DNA of 64,000 nucleotides, taken from assembly GCF_000004075.3 (NCBI RefSeq), contig NC_026660.2:18495837-18559836 (forward strand). The letters are read 5' to 3'. The notes below the pieces were generated by a model. That model saw nothing but the letters and a program-made list of their open reading frames with translations, ran no database searches and had not been told where the DNA came from. The DNA comes from Cucumis sativus (taxonomy: Eukaryota; Streptophyta; Magnoliopsida; Cucurbitales; Cucurbitaceae). A program made the position numbers and the translations under genes. The stretch's first letter is position 1, and each line of letters starts with the position of its first letter. Below are positions 1 through 10,281 of the stretch, in pieces.

Positions 1-131
1 NNNNNNNNNNNNNNNNNNNNNNNNNNNNNNNNNNNNNNNNNNNNNNNNNNNNNNNNNNNNNNNNNNNNNNNNNNNNNNNNNNNNNNNNNNNNNNNNNNNN
101 NNNNNNNNNNNNNNNNNNNNNNNNNNNNNNN
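1..131. other. assembly gap (N run)
   Basis: All bases are N. The gap probably hides or replaces the left end of the Gypsy element that occupies the next 12.5 kb, including its missing 3' LTR. Confidence 0.99.
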
Positions 132-524
132 TTACTCAATTCGACATATCAAATTAATCAAACTATGAATTTAGTACGTGAGTTTGATTTAAATTTAAAA
201 TAAGGGTTGGAATATGGCCAAACCTTAAAAAAAATTCAAAGTTTTATTTCCCACTTAATTTTATTTGAGGGAAAAAAAAAAAATTTAATATGATGATTTT
301 TTTTTAAGTAAAATTTGGAATATAACCAAAATTTTAATTTTGAAATAAGGATAAGGTTTCTACCGTACCTTAATTTATCTTGGGGATGCATAAGAATTTG
401 GAATGAACAAAAAAAAAATCAAGTCCTCAATCTTAGGTAAAGTTGGATTTATGGTTCCGATTTAAATTCATGATAAAAAGGAGATCATATATGCAAGTTA
501 ATTTAACTTGAATTTTGGAATTGA

Positions 525-563
<39 letters not shown>

Positions 564-1032
564 AAATATTTAAAAATTTCAACATTTTTAAATATTTTAA
601 ATATCTCAATAAAAGTAAACTTGAGATTTATCCAAAAAAAAAGAAATAATTTAAAATAAAAATAAGATAATTGGATTATCTTTTCTTTATATATATATAT
701 ATTTTTAAAAATCATTCCTATTCCTTTTAGGAATTGGATTTGTTTTTTTTTTAAAAAAAATAATTAAATATCATTCCTAATCCTTTTAGGAACTGGATTT
801 GTTGGGCCTATAAATAGACTCATACCCTACTCACTTATACCTCATCCAACGCTTATTCCTCATCCAATCGGCAGAAAGGTATAGAAAACTTTTCTTCTCC
901 CTTTCTCTTTTTTTTTTTTTTCTTTTTTTTTGTGTGTGTGTTGTTTTTTTATTCTGTTTTGTTTTTTTTTTTTTTTGTTTGTTTTTTTTTGTGTTGTTTT
1001 GTTTTTGTTTTTGTTTTTTTTTTTTTTTTTTT
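132..1032. other. AT-rich non-coding DNA with a TATA-like box and T-rich tract
   Basis: No coding frame is visible. There is an (AT)n microsatellite at about 528-560, a second one near 691-703, and a roughly 60-bp direct repeat (about 708-745 and 768-806) built on the words cattcct and ccttttagga. A plus-strand tataaata box lies near 810, followed by a T/TG-rich tract (about 900-1032) that ends in gcag at the first 112-bp repeat unit. It may be the far 3' part of the Gypsy element or part of another element. It shares no recognisable sequence with the LTR at 11403-12663. Confidence 0.5.
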
Positions 1033-1816
1033 GCAGGAATGACTTTGTCGAGCTTCTTCTAGGGACGATCGGGCTTTTGCCGTCAGATCTATCGCCCTAG
1101 TTGGAGAGATCGACTCTGTCATCGTCGGGCTTCGATCTTCGTTTGCAGAAATGACTTTGTTGAGCTTCTTCTAGGGACGATCGGGCTTTTGCCGTCAGAT
1201 CTATTGCCCTAGTTGGAGAGATCGACTCTGTCATCGTCGGGCTTCAATTTTCGTTTGCAGAAATGACTTTGTTGAGCTTCTTCTAGGGACGATCGGGCTT
1301 TTGCCGTCAGATCTATTGCCCTAGTTGGAGAGATCGACTCTGTCATCGTCGGGCTTCAATTTTCGTTTGCAGAAATGACTTTGTTGAGCTTCTTCTAGGG
1401 ACGATCGGGCTTTTGCCGTCAGATCTATCGCCCTAGTTGGAGAGATCGACTCTGTCATCGTCGGGCTTCAATCTTCGTTTGCAGAAATGACTTTGTTGAG
1501 CTTCTTCTAGGGACGATCGGGCTTTTGCCGTCAGATCTATCGCCCTAGTTAGGAGAGATCGACTCTGTCATCGTCGGGCTTCGATCTTCGTTTGCAGAAA
1601 TGACTTTGTTGAGCTTCTTCTAGGGACGATCGGGCTTTTGCCGTCAGATCTATCGCCCTAGTAGGAGAGATCGACTCTGTCATCGTCGGGCTTCAATCTT
1701 CGTTTGCATAAATGACTTTGTTGAGCTTCTTCTAGGGACGATCGGGCTTTTGCCGTCAGATCTATCGCCCTAGTAGGAGAGATCGACTCTGTCATCGTCG
1801 GGCTTCGATCTTCGTT
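1033..1816 (-). repeat. tandem array, seven copies of a 112-bp unit
   Basis: Units start with gcag(a/g)aatgactttgt at 1033, 1145, 1257, 1369, 1481, 1594 and 1706. Spacing is 112 bp, once 113 bp through one inserted base. Copies differ by only a few substitutions, so the array is young or homogenised. There are no spacers, so it is not CRISPR-like. It sits in the 3' untranslated part of the Gypsy element and ends in a T/C-rich low-complexity stretch at 1837-2070. Confidence 0.95.
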
Positions 1817-2084
1817 ATCACCAATTGAGCTTCTTCGTTTTTTTTTTTTTTTTTCTTCTTCTTCTTATTCTTCTTTCTTTTTGTTTTTTCTTCTTTTGCT
1901 TCTTTCTTTTTTGTTTTCTTCTTCTTCTTCTTTCTTTTGTTTTTTTTTCTTTTCTTCTTTCTTTTGCTTTTTGCTTTTTTTTTTTTTTTTTTTCCTTCTT
2001 TCTTCTTCATCATTTTCTTCTTTCTTCTTCTTGCTTCTCCCCTTTTTTTTTTCTTTCTTTCTTGGTTGTGGTACTAGGGAGAAG

Positions 2085-3265
2085 ATGAAGATGAATCATC
2101 TAGCTTGCGACACCTTAGAGCTGATGAAAATGAATTCCATCGGCCGGGTTGTGACACCTGTTAGATGATAAAGATGAATACTCTCAGCTACGACATATAG
2201 GAGAAGATGAAGATGAATCCTCTCGGCTATGACATATGGGAGGAGATGAAGATGAATTCTCTTCAGTTGCAGCACTTGGAAGAAGATGAAGATGAATCCT
2301 CTCAGCTATGACATATGAGAGAAGATGAAGATGAATCCTCTCGGCTATGACATATGAAAGGAGATGAATCCTCTCGACTATGACATATGGGAGGAGATGA
2401 AGATGAATCCTATTCAATTGCAGCACCTGGGAGAAGATGAAGATAAATCCTCTCGGCTATGACATATGGGAGAAGATGAAGATGAATCCTCTCGGCTATG
2501 ACATATGAGAGAAGATGAATCATTTTCGATTGCAGCACCTGGGAGAAGATGAAGATGAATCTTCTCAGCTATGACATATAAGAGAAGATGAAGATGAATC
2601 ATCTTTGATTGTAGCACCTAGAAGAAGATGAAGGTGAATCCTTCCGGCTACGACATATGAAAGAAGATGAAGATGAATTCTCTTTGGTTGCAACTCCTAA
2701 AAGAAGATGAAAATGAATCTTCTTTGGTTGCGACACCTGAAAGAAGATGAAGGTGAATCTTCTCGGTTGCGACTCTTAGGAGAAGATGAAGATGAATCTT
2801 CTCAGTTGCAATTCCAATGAGAAGATGAAGATGAATCCTCTCGGTTGTAGCACCTAGAAGAAGATGAAGGTGAATCCTTCCGGCTACGTCATATGAAAGA
2901 AGATGAAGATGAATCCTCTTTGGTTGCAGCACCTGGAAGAAGATAAAGATGAATCTTCTTTGGTTGCGACACCTGAAAGAAGATGAAGGTGAATCTTCTC
3001 AGTTGCAATTCTTAGGAGAAGATGAAGATGAATCCTCTCGGTTGTTACACCTGAGAGAAGATGAAAATGAATCTTCTTGATTGCGACTCCTAGGTGAAGA
3101 TGAAGATGAATCATCTCGGTTGTAACACATGGAGGAAGACAAAGATGAATCCTCTCACTTGCGACACCTTAGAGCAGATGAAGATGAATCATCTTCGATT
3201 GCAAAACTTAGAAGAAGATGAAGATGAATCCTCTTCGGTTGCAATAAGCTGAAGATGAAGCAGAG
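2085..3265 (-). repeat. tandem array, about 30 copies of a ~39-bp unit
   Basis: The degenerate unit contains gaagatgaagatgaatcctc followed by a variable tail such as tcggctatgacatatggga or ggttgcagcacctggaa. Because 39 is a multiple of three, the minus strand (the element's sense strand) stays partly open and would read as a 13-residue repeat rich in I/H/L. It breaks into several frames of fewer than 100 codons, so I read it as non-coding. It is located between pol and the missing 3' LTR of the Tat-type element. Confidence 0.93.
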
Positions 3266-3708
3266 GTTAAAGCTTTAGCATTGCATGCATCTTCTTCAAG
3301 AGGCAGAAACGATGTTACACTGTCGTTTTCATCTTGGAGAGGCGAAGGCAGAGCTACCCGATCGTCGTCCTATCAAAGTTGTACCATCGTTATCCTCTCA
3401 AAGAGCTGGAGCTACAGCATCGATGAAGCCTTCAAACTTGAATATAAGGAATCATCAATGAAACTTTTATGCTTGAATTTGAGGGATCATTAATGATGCC
3501 TTTGAGCTTGATTTTAAGATTCTTTTTTTTTTCTTTTTTACATGCACTCAACTTGTACATAGTCTTTGCACGGAGTTTGTACATCTTCAATTTATTTCAT
3601 CTCATTGTTACTAAAGATGAACATCTTGAATTTAGGGATTTGCCCCCAATTTGTTATGATTCCTTAGTAGAGATGAACACCCTTTGAAGAAAAGAATTAA
3701 CTCACGAC
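3266..3708. other. unique spacer between two tandem arrays of the Gypsy element
   Basis: The region has higher GC content than the flanking host DNA and no convincing ORF (only short plus-strand frames). It probably belongs to the element's 3' non-coding region. Confidence 0.5.
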
Positions 3709-4020
3709 GTAGTTCAAGGTTTTTTTTTTTTTTTATAATGGTGGACTGAACTTAAAGTTTTCTTTAAGTTGCCTACGTACCCTTTATAATGTAGGGATCA
3801 AGTCATAACGTAGTTCAACTTTTTTTTTTGCTGGACTGGGCTTAAGGTTTTCCTTAAGCTGCCTACGTACCCTTTATAATATAGGGATCAAGTCATAACG
3901 TAGTTCAATTTTTTTTTTGCTGGACTGGGCTTAAGGTTTTCCTTAAGCTGCCTACGTACCCTTTATAATATAGGGATCAAGTCATAACGTAGTTCAATTT
4001 TTTTTTTTTTTTTTTTTTTT
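3709..4020 (-). repeat. tandem array, 3.5 copies of a ~90-bp unit
   Basis: Units begin gtagttcaa at 3709, 3810, 3900 and 3989. Each holds a T-run, then gctggactgggcttaagg, then cctacgtaccctttataat and agggatcaagtcataac. Length differences come mostly from the T-run. The array ends about 15 bp from the stop of the pol ORF, so it forms the first part of the 3' UTR of the retroelement. Confidence 0.92.
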
Positions 4021-4033
4021 TTACCTAACAAAA

Positions 4034-7000
4034 TTAAGCATAAAATTTTTTAAGAAATTTACCATTGATTGGGCCAATTCGTAGTCCGTCTTGATCAACG
4101 ATCTTGTATGCGCCATTTGTATAAACTTCTTTAACAATGTAAGGTCCATCCCATTTAGGTGTGAACTTATTTCCTGTATGCCTTGTTGTGATGATCGGTC
4201 TCCTTACGGCAAGTACTAGATCACCGACTTGAAAGGAGCGAGGTTTAACGTGTTTATCAAAAGCTTTGGACATTCTCGCTTGATAACATTCCAATGCTTG
4301 CTGAGCCTCTAATCGCTTTTCGTCAAGTGCTTCTAATTCTTGAAGACGTAACTTCACATTATCTTCGGTAGTCAATCCCTCTTGTACTGCCATTCTTAGT
4401 GACGGAATTTCCCTTTCGAGAGGAAGGACAGCCTCCACACCGTAAACAAGCGAATATGGTGTAACCCCTGTAGGGGTGCGATGAGTCGTCCGATAAGCCC
4501 ATAATGCCTCGCCGATCTTTTCTTGCCAATCCCTCTTTGACTTGGAGACAATTTTCTTTAAAAGATTACACAATGTTTTGTTGAATGCTTCTGCTAGTCC
4601 ATTCGCAGCTGCGTTGTACATGGATGACTTATATTGCTTGAATTTGAATTTTTCACATAACTTGTCCATCATACTATTGGAGAATTGCTTTCCATTATCC
4701 GTCACGATTCGATGTGGAATACCGTATCGATAGATGATGTGTGTTCGAATAAAGTCTGCCACGTTCTCCTTCTTGGCTTCTCTCAATGAAATGGCCTCAG
4801 CCCACCTTGAAAAATAGTCTGTTGCTGCTAGGATATAAGAATGTCCTGCTGATGATTTTGGTGTAATGGGGCCAACCAGATCGAGTCCCCAAGCCTCAAA
4901 AGGCCAAGAAGCCACAGTTGGATGAAGAGGTTCTGGAGGTTGGTGTATGAAGTTTGCATGGTATTGACAAGGCTCACACTTCTTCACATAGTCTATTGAA
5001 TCTTGGATCATCTTAGGCCAGTAGTAGCCCATTCTTCTTAGCTGGAATTGAAGCTTTGGTCCCGATTGATGTGCTCCACAAACACCTGCATGTACTTCCT
5101 TTAGAGCTTTTACCGAATCTTCCTTTCCGAGACATCGAAGGAAGAGCCCTTCAAGAGAACGGCGATATAAAGTTCCCTTGTAATAAATGAAGTGTGCTGC
5201 CCTTCTTCGTATCTCAATTTTATGACGAGAATCCTTTGGAAGCTTTCCATGTTCAAGATACTCTATGATGGGTTGACGCCAATCTTCTTCATCAATCAAA
5301 TAGGATGTTGCCATGTTCACTTCCTGACATTCAGGCCTAACTGGGGGTATAATCCATCGTTGACAAAGTGGTATGTTCAGAGTTACATCATCTGGCATGG
5401 TCAAGGCCGTGGCTAAATTTGCCAATGCATCCGCTCTCTTATTTTCTACTCTAGGGACATGTTCTAACATCACATTATCAAACTTTTCCATCAATTGTCG
5501 AGCATAAGCAAAATATGGCTTCAAGTCTTCATGTTTCACGTCATATTGAAGCGAGAGTTGATTGATTATCAATTTTGAATCACCATAGACCTCTATGAAT
5601 GACACTCCGATTTCTAATGCTATTTGAAGGCCAATTATCAAAGCCTGATATTCAGCCACATTGTTTGAACACAATTCGGAAAGTGCAAAGCTATAAGGCA
5701 ACATATGCTTCTCAGGAGAAATGAGGACAATGCCTGCCCCCGCACCACTTCTTCGAGCTGCACCATCGAAGTACATAGTCCAAGGTTCCATAACTTCTGT
5801 GAAGAAAACCTCATCGTCTGGTAGGTCATCACATAACTTCCAATCCGAAGGAATTGGGTGGTCTGCTAAAAAGTCTGCTAGCGCTTGTCCTTTTATCGCC
5901 TTTTGGGGAATATAGACAATGTCATATTGTTGGAGTAGAACCGCCCATTTGGCTAAGCGTCCAGAGATGATTGGCCTGGATAGAACATACTTTATAGGGT
6001 CTGCTTTTGCCACTAGATGAACCGTGAAGGCCTGCATATAATGCCTCAACTTATCAATGGCAAAGAAAAGTGCAAGACACATCTTTTCGATAGGAGAATA
6101 GTTAACTTCAGCCCCAATTAATGTTCTGCTTAGATAGTAGAGAGAACGCTCCTTTCCCTTTACCTCTTCTTGTGCCAGTAATGCTCCTAAGGACCTTTCT
6201 TGTGCAGCAATGTACAATATTAGTGGTTTGTCAGGTACTGGAGCTCCCAGCACTGGGGGAGTAAGCAAGTATTTCTTTATGCTATCAAAAGCGTTCTGAC
6301 AAGCTTCATCCCACACAAAATTTTCTCCTTTTCTCATCAACTTTTGAAAAGGTTGACACCGACCGGCCAAGTTAGAGATGAACCTTCGGATGTAAGCCAG
6401 TCGTCCTTGGAGACTTCTTAGGTCATGCAAACTTTTAGGTCTTGACATCTTCTGAATGGCATCAATCTTGGACTGGTCTATTTCGATCCCTCGATGCCTT
6501 ACAATGAAGCCAAGAAATTTTCCTGAAGTTACACCAAACGCACACTTGAGAGGGTTCATCCTTAGCTGATATTTTCGCAAGCGATCAAACACGACTTTTA
6601 GATCCTTCAAATGGTCTTGTCGTCTCTTTGTTTTGACTACAAGATCATCAACATAACATTCAACATACCTGTGCAACATATCATCAAACACTTTCTGCAT
6701 GGCACGTTGATAAGTAGCGCCGGCATTTTTCAATCCAAAGGGCATCACCTTGTAACAGTATATTCCCTTTGGAGTTCTGAAAGCTGTCATTTCTTCATCT
6801 GAGAGGGCCATCCGTATTTGATTATATCCAGACGACCCATCCATAAACGACAACGCCTCGTGTCCAGTAGTTGCATCAACCATGATTTCGGTGATGGGCA
6901 AGGGAAAATCATCTTTAGGGCATGCATTATTCAGATCGCGAAAGTCTACACAAACGCGAAGTTGTCCATTTTTTTTTCTAACAGGGACAATGTTTGCTAT

Positions 7001-7432
7001 CCACGTTGGATATTTGACCTCGCGAATGAATCCTGCTTCGATCAACTTGTTGACTTCCACCTCGATTTGAGGGATAAGCTCCGGTCGAAAACGTCGTTGT
7101 GCTTGTTTAATCGGTCGATATCCAGGTTTAATTGCAAGATGATGGACTGCTACTTTTGGGTCAAGTCCTGGCATCTCCTTGTACGACCACGCAAAGATGT
7201 CCCTGTATTCGGTGAGCAAACTCATATATTTATCCACCTCTTCGTTAGAGAGGGACGCACTAATGAAAGTCGGACGTGGTTCCTCTATTGTACCAAGGTT
7301 CACCTCTTTTAGCTCGTCTACAGTAGATTGGCCACCATCCTCTAAACTTTGTGGGGCATTTTCTCTCGTCTTCTTCATGAGTTCCAGTCTCTGATTCCTC
7401 AATAATGGTGATGTGATGACATGAAGTTTCAC
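4034..7432 (-). CDS. pol: Gypsy pol: reverse transcriptase, RNase H, second RNase H, integrase
   Basis: The open frame is 1132 codons. The reverse transcriptase carries the catalytic YVDD at about residue 260. Next comes a classical RNase H-like domain whose first Asp position reads Ala-Ala (LYIAAQE), a degeneration typical of elements that acquired a second RNase H. That second domain (about residues 548-675) keeps the acidic set: FDG, NNVAEY, GDSKL and ADALA. The integrase follows with an HHCC zinc finger (around 780-820, CEPCQ) and a DDE core: D in LDLVGP, D in TDNGKQF, E in GLAEAF. No stop interrupts it. The first ~20 codons are probably not native: homology to the preceding ORF continues across a frame break near 7360-7370, so in an intact copy this would be the C-terminal part of one gag-pol polyprotein. 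It is an ordinary replication protein of a plant retrotransposon. Confidence 0.93.
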   Translation of the reverse strand: MKLHVITSPLLRNQRLELMKKTRENAPQSLEDGGQSTVDELKEVNLGTIEEPRPTFISASLSNEEVDKYMSLLTEYRDIFAWSYKEMPGLDPKVAVHHLAIKPGYRPIKQAQRRFRPELIPQIEVEVNKLIEAGFIREVKYPTWIANIVPVRKKNGQLRVCVDFRDLNNACPKDDFPLPITEIMVDATTGHEALSFMDGSSGYNQIRMALSDEEMTAFRTPKGIYCYKVMPFGLKNAGATYQRAMQKVFDDMLHRYVECYVDDLVVKTKRRQDHLKDLKVVFDRLRKYQLRMNPLKCAFGVTSGKFLGFIVRHRGIEIDQSKIDAIQKMSRPKSLHDLRSLQGRLAYIRRFISNLAGRCQPFQKLMRKGENFVWDEACQNAFDSIKKYLLTPPVLGAPVPDKPLILYIAAQERSLGALLAQEEVKGKERSLYYLSRTLIGAEVNYSPIEKMCLALFFAIDKLRHYMQAFTVHLVAKADPIKYVLSRPIISGRLAKWAVLLQQYDIVYIPQKAIKGQALADFLADHPIPSDWKLCDDLPDDEVFFTEVMEPWTMYFDGAARRSGAGAGIVLISPEKHMLPYSFALSELCSNNVAEYQALIIGLQIALEIGVSFIEVYGDSKLIINQLSLQYDVKHEDLKPYFAYARQLMEKFDNVMLEHVPRVENKRADALANLATALTMPDDVTLNIPLCQRWIIPPVRPECQEVNMATSYLIDEEDWRQPIIEYLEHGKLPKDSRHKIEIRRRAAHFIYYKGTLYRRSLEGLFLRCLGKEDSVKALKEVHAGVCGAHQSGPKLQFQLRRMGYYWPKMIQDSIDYVKKCEPCQYHANFIHQPPEPLHPTVASWPFEAWGLDLVGPITPKSSAGHSYILAATDYFSRWAEAISLREAKKENVADFIRTHIIYRYGIPHRIVTDNGKQFSNSMMDKLCEKFKFKQYKSSMYNAAANGLAEAFNKTLCNLLKKIVSKSKRDWQEKIGEALWAYRTTHRTPTGVTPYSLVYGVEAVLPLEREIPSLRMAVQEGLTTEDNVKLRLQELEALDEKRLEAQQALECYQARMSKAFDKHVKPRSFQVGDLVLAVRRPIITTRHTGNKFTPKWDGPYIVKEVYTNGAYKIVDQDGLRIGPINGKFLKKFYA

Positions 7433-10256
7433 ATTCCCCTTGTTCCGACCCTTCTTTTTCAGGATTCGTTAGTATAACATCATGTCTTTTTACCTTTAAC
7501 GAACCTTGACTTGTATTGAGAGTAACAAAAGTTTTTCTTTTCATGCGAGAAGGAACGTTGCTATGAATTTCTCCATTTTCCTTTGTCTCGCAAGGAAACT
7601 TCTTACTACGATAATTATCGACATCTGTATGCTTAATTCGACGCCAAACTTTCACACGAGACATTGGTTCCTTCTTCTTTGTATCTATGTTGGAATCAAT
7701 GTTGTCGTGTGATCCTTTATCCCCGAGATGATTAAAAATCGGAGCACGGGGTGCTTGTACATTTTTCTTTTTAGACACACCTAGCCTTTCAAAGGCTGAT
7801 GGTCTTGTAGTTGTCAAGGCATGGCATGTGCTTTCTTCCTTTATGGGAGTCGTAGTTAGCCTTCGAAAGACCGAATGTCTCTCAAGGTTTGGTACTGACT
7901 GGAGCCTTTCTCTTTCTGCCTCTGTCATGCTTAGCCTTTCAAATACTACGGGACGTGCAACAGATGGTCTAATTCGATCAAATACTGAGATTCTCTGATT
8001 ATCACCTTCTTTTACGTCAGTATTGTCATCCTCCTCTATAGTTATATGATTGATGTCAACCACTTTTTCCTTCCCCTTTTTAGTTATACGGATCGGTTCT
8101 GGCGACTTGTATCCGAGTCCTTTTCTCGACACGGGTATAGAATGTCCTTCCCGTAGAAGCTTCTTTTGAGTTGAGGAGAGCTCAGGTCGGTCATGAATTT
8201 CCAAGCTTTTAAACTCGGTGTGAGCTGTGAAGTCATAACCTGCTTTCGCCATCAATTTGTAAGCCTTGGGGTCGAATCCGTCTTTCGTTCGCCTTTGGGG
8301 CAAGTTTGCTTCCACCAGATCTACCTTTACCTCTTGCTTCGCTATCTTAGTTAGTGGTGTAGTGAAGCTTTCTTTTATGATTTCGATGTCACCAACTTTC
8401 AAACCTTTTGGAGACTCCATGAATGGTGATTCGCCTTTCTTGCGCCTTGACAGAGGGACATAACGCAAAACTGGTGTGTTTGCAGCATTTTCATTCTTCA
8501 AGATCATACCCTTTGTGCTGCTAGTGTATGCTTCACCCTTTCCAGAGTTAAAGGTTCTCGCACTTTCATGTGGTTCTGTGGTTGCGAGTGATTTCAGTTG
8601 TGAATTATCTTCTTCTTTTGTAAGAGGGGTTTCTGCAGGCGAAACTTCTAAAATATTATTATTCTTTGAATAAAACTTTGCATCTGCGAAGTGAGACTCA
8701 GCTTCTGAAAATGGATTAGAGTCGGCTTCAACCTTCTTTACACCGTCCTGATAAAATTTGAAGCACTGATGCAGTGTTGAAGTTACTACTCCGTTTCCAT
8801 GAATCCAAGGACGCCCTAGTAACAACTTGTAAGTAGTCCTTGAGTCTATGACATGAAACAATGCACTGGCCTTTAGGTCGCCAATTATGAGTTCTAACCG
8901 TATCATGCCTATTGCTCTTTGGCTACCTTGGTTAAAACCTTGAATTACTAGCTTGCTATTTGAGAGCTCGTCCATCAAGATGCCTAATTGCCACATAGTC
9001 GACTTTGGCATTATGTTGACAGCTGAGCCATTATCAATGAGGATTCGATCGACTCTCTGTTCTCGAACGTATCCAGAAACATACAAAGGTCTATTATGAA
9101 GTTTAGATCCCAACAACAAATCCTCATCTGAGAAGTCTATAGACATACAATAAGAACCACTCTCATATGTCATAGTCGGAGTACTCGAACTTGATGCTCT
9201 TGAATTTAGCAATGCATCAATAAGGATGGTTTTGGTCTCTTGAGGAAGTGATAATAGATCCTCTACATTAAACCTTGAAAGGTCTTTTGATACTCCCTCT
9301 CCTTCTAGTGATCTTGGAGGGATTATTTCTTCCTCCGTTGTGTTGATAGCATGACACGCAACGACTTCTGGGTCTTCATCCTGATGATCACAAAGGAAGC
9401 TTTTTGGAAGGAAGTCTGCCAAGGTCACTAAGCGTTGAGGTCGAGAGAAATTCATGTCTTCATTATGTACGAGCTTAAGCTTATGAGTCTTCTTCTTTTT
9501 CTTATTCTTTTGAGTCTTATTTCCTCTTCTATAGTTTTGGTAAGAGCGAGACTCTCTTTGGGTCGGGATCGACTGTCTTTTCTTTCGGTGGGTCACCACT
9601 ATCCACCCTTCATCGTCTTCTTCGATTGGTCTTTTCTCTCCTTGAGGATCCTCGTATGAGATTTCCTGAAAGAATTGGACAACTATAGGCTCAAAGGTCC
9701 CGAACTGGACCAAGCTTTTCCTTTGCTCAAAAATCAATCTCGACGAAGAAGCCTCAGACATTATCGTCACTTCAGCGTGGTTTGTTTGAGCTACTTCCTC
9801 CAAATCTAGCTCAATCCTTTTCTCACGAGCCAACCTTAGAATTAGCTCCTTCAGCACGAAGCATTTCTCTACTGGATGACTGATGACCCGATGATACTTG
9901 CAGTAATTGGGATCATCTACCTTTCCTGCTTGCTCAGGTCGTTTACATTCTGGCAGCTGGATCAGCTGCTTCTCTAGTAGTTGCTCTAGCATGTCAGCGA
10001 TATCTGAATCAGGAAATGGGTAAACTTTTTCCTGTCTTTCTTTTAAAGTCAGACGTCGCCTTTCGCTTCCATCATCCTTCTTTTCAACCCTCGCTTCCTT
10101 TCCTTTGGAGAATTTCAGCGGGGTTGTGTTTACGACCATAGATTCTTTCGCGGTGCTTTTCACTATCTTTTCAGCACCTTTCATCTCTTTCTTATCTTTC
10201 TTTACTTCAGGAACAAGAAAATCTTTAGTTCCTCTAGTGGCGATGCTCAACTCCAT
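7260..10256 (-). CDS. Gypsy gag C-terminal region and aspartic protease ORF
   Basis: This is a 998-codon frame. Near residues 119-140 lies the Cys/His motif YCKYHRVISHPVEKC, which Tat-type elements carry in place of a standard CCHC knuckle. The aspartic protease core is near residue 405 (LIDNGSAVN, an N variant of the usual D-S/G-G). The long stretch between protease and RT is low in recognisable domains, as in this lineage. The ORF's own 5' end is artificial: sense continues from the gag ORF across a single-base frame break near 10285-10300. Its last ~35 codons are off-frame because of a second break near 7360-7370, and it overlaps the pol ORF there by 173 bp. Confidence 0.85.
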   Translation of the reverse strand: MELSIATRGTKDFLVPEVKKDKKEMKGAEKIVKSTAKESMVVNTTPLKFSKGKEARVEKKDDGSERRRLTLKERQEKVYPFPDSDIADMLEQLLEKQLIQLPECKRPEQAGKVDDPNYCKYHRVISHPVEKCFVLKELILRLAREKRIELDLEEVAQTNHAEVTIMSEASSSRLIFEQRKSLVQFGTFEPIVVQFFQEISYEDPQGEKRPIEEDDEGWIVVTHRKKRQSIPTQRESRSYQNYRRGNKTQKNKKKKKTHKLKLVHNEDMNFSRPQRLVTLADFLPKSFLCDHQDEDPEVVACHAINTTEEEIIPPRSLEGEGVSKDLSRFNVEDLLSLPQETKTILIDALLNSRASSSSTPTMTYESGSYCMSIDFSDEDLLLGSKLHNRPLYVSGYVREQRVDRILIDNGSAVNIMPKSTMWQLGILMDELSNSKLVIQGFNQGSQRAIGMIRLELIIGDLKASALFHVIDSRTTYKLLLGRPWIHGNGVVTSTLHQCFKFYQDGVKKVEADSNPFSEAESHFADAKFYSKNNNILEVSPAETPLTKEEDNSQLKSLATTEPHESARTFNSGKGEAYTSSTKGMILKNENAANTPVLRYVPLSRRKKGESPFMESPKGLKVGDIEIIKESFTTPLTKIAKQEVKVDLVEANLPQRRTKDGFDPKAYKLMAKAGYDFTAHTEFKSLEIHDRPELSSTQKKLLREGHSIPVSRKGLGYKSPEPIRITKKGKEKVVDINHITIEEDDNTDVKEGDNQRISVFDRIRPSVARPVVFERLSMTEAERERLQSVPNLERHSVFRRLTTTPIKEESTCHALTTTRPSAFERLGVSKKKNVQAPRAPIFNHLGDKGSHDNIDSNIDTKKKEPMSRVKVWRRIKHTDVDNYRSKKFPCETKENGEIHSNVPSRMKRKTFVTLNTSQGSLKVKRHDVILTNPEKEGSEQGECETSCHHITIIEESETGTHEEDERKCPTKFRGWWPIYCRRAKRGEPWYNRGTTSDFH

Positions 10257-10281
10257 ATCATGAGCTCGAGTTGCCAGTTCT

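Noticed and set aside
1792-2168. Lys-rich and Phe/Leu-rich ORFs on both strands
   Set aside because: They are translations of a T/C-rich low-complexity tract between two tandem arrays; no start context or domain.
2184-3114. Series of minus-strand ORFs repeating IHLHLL
   Set aside because: They read the 39-bp array; each is short, in different frames and has non-ATG or incidental starts. Kept only as a finding on periodicity.
1033-4020. Possible CRISPR-like or regulatory arrays
   Set aside because: Units are head-to-tail with no unique spacers and the genome is a plant; they belong to the retroelement's 3' region.
4542-7394. Plus-strand ORFs opposite pol, including one of 164 codons
   Set aside because: Shadow frames of a conserved minus-strand coding region; no family features.
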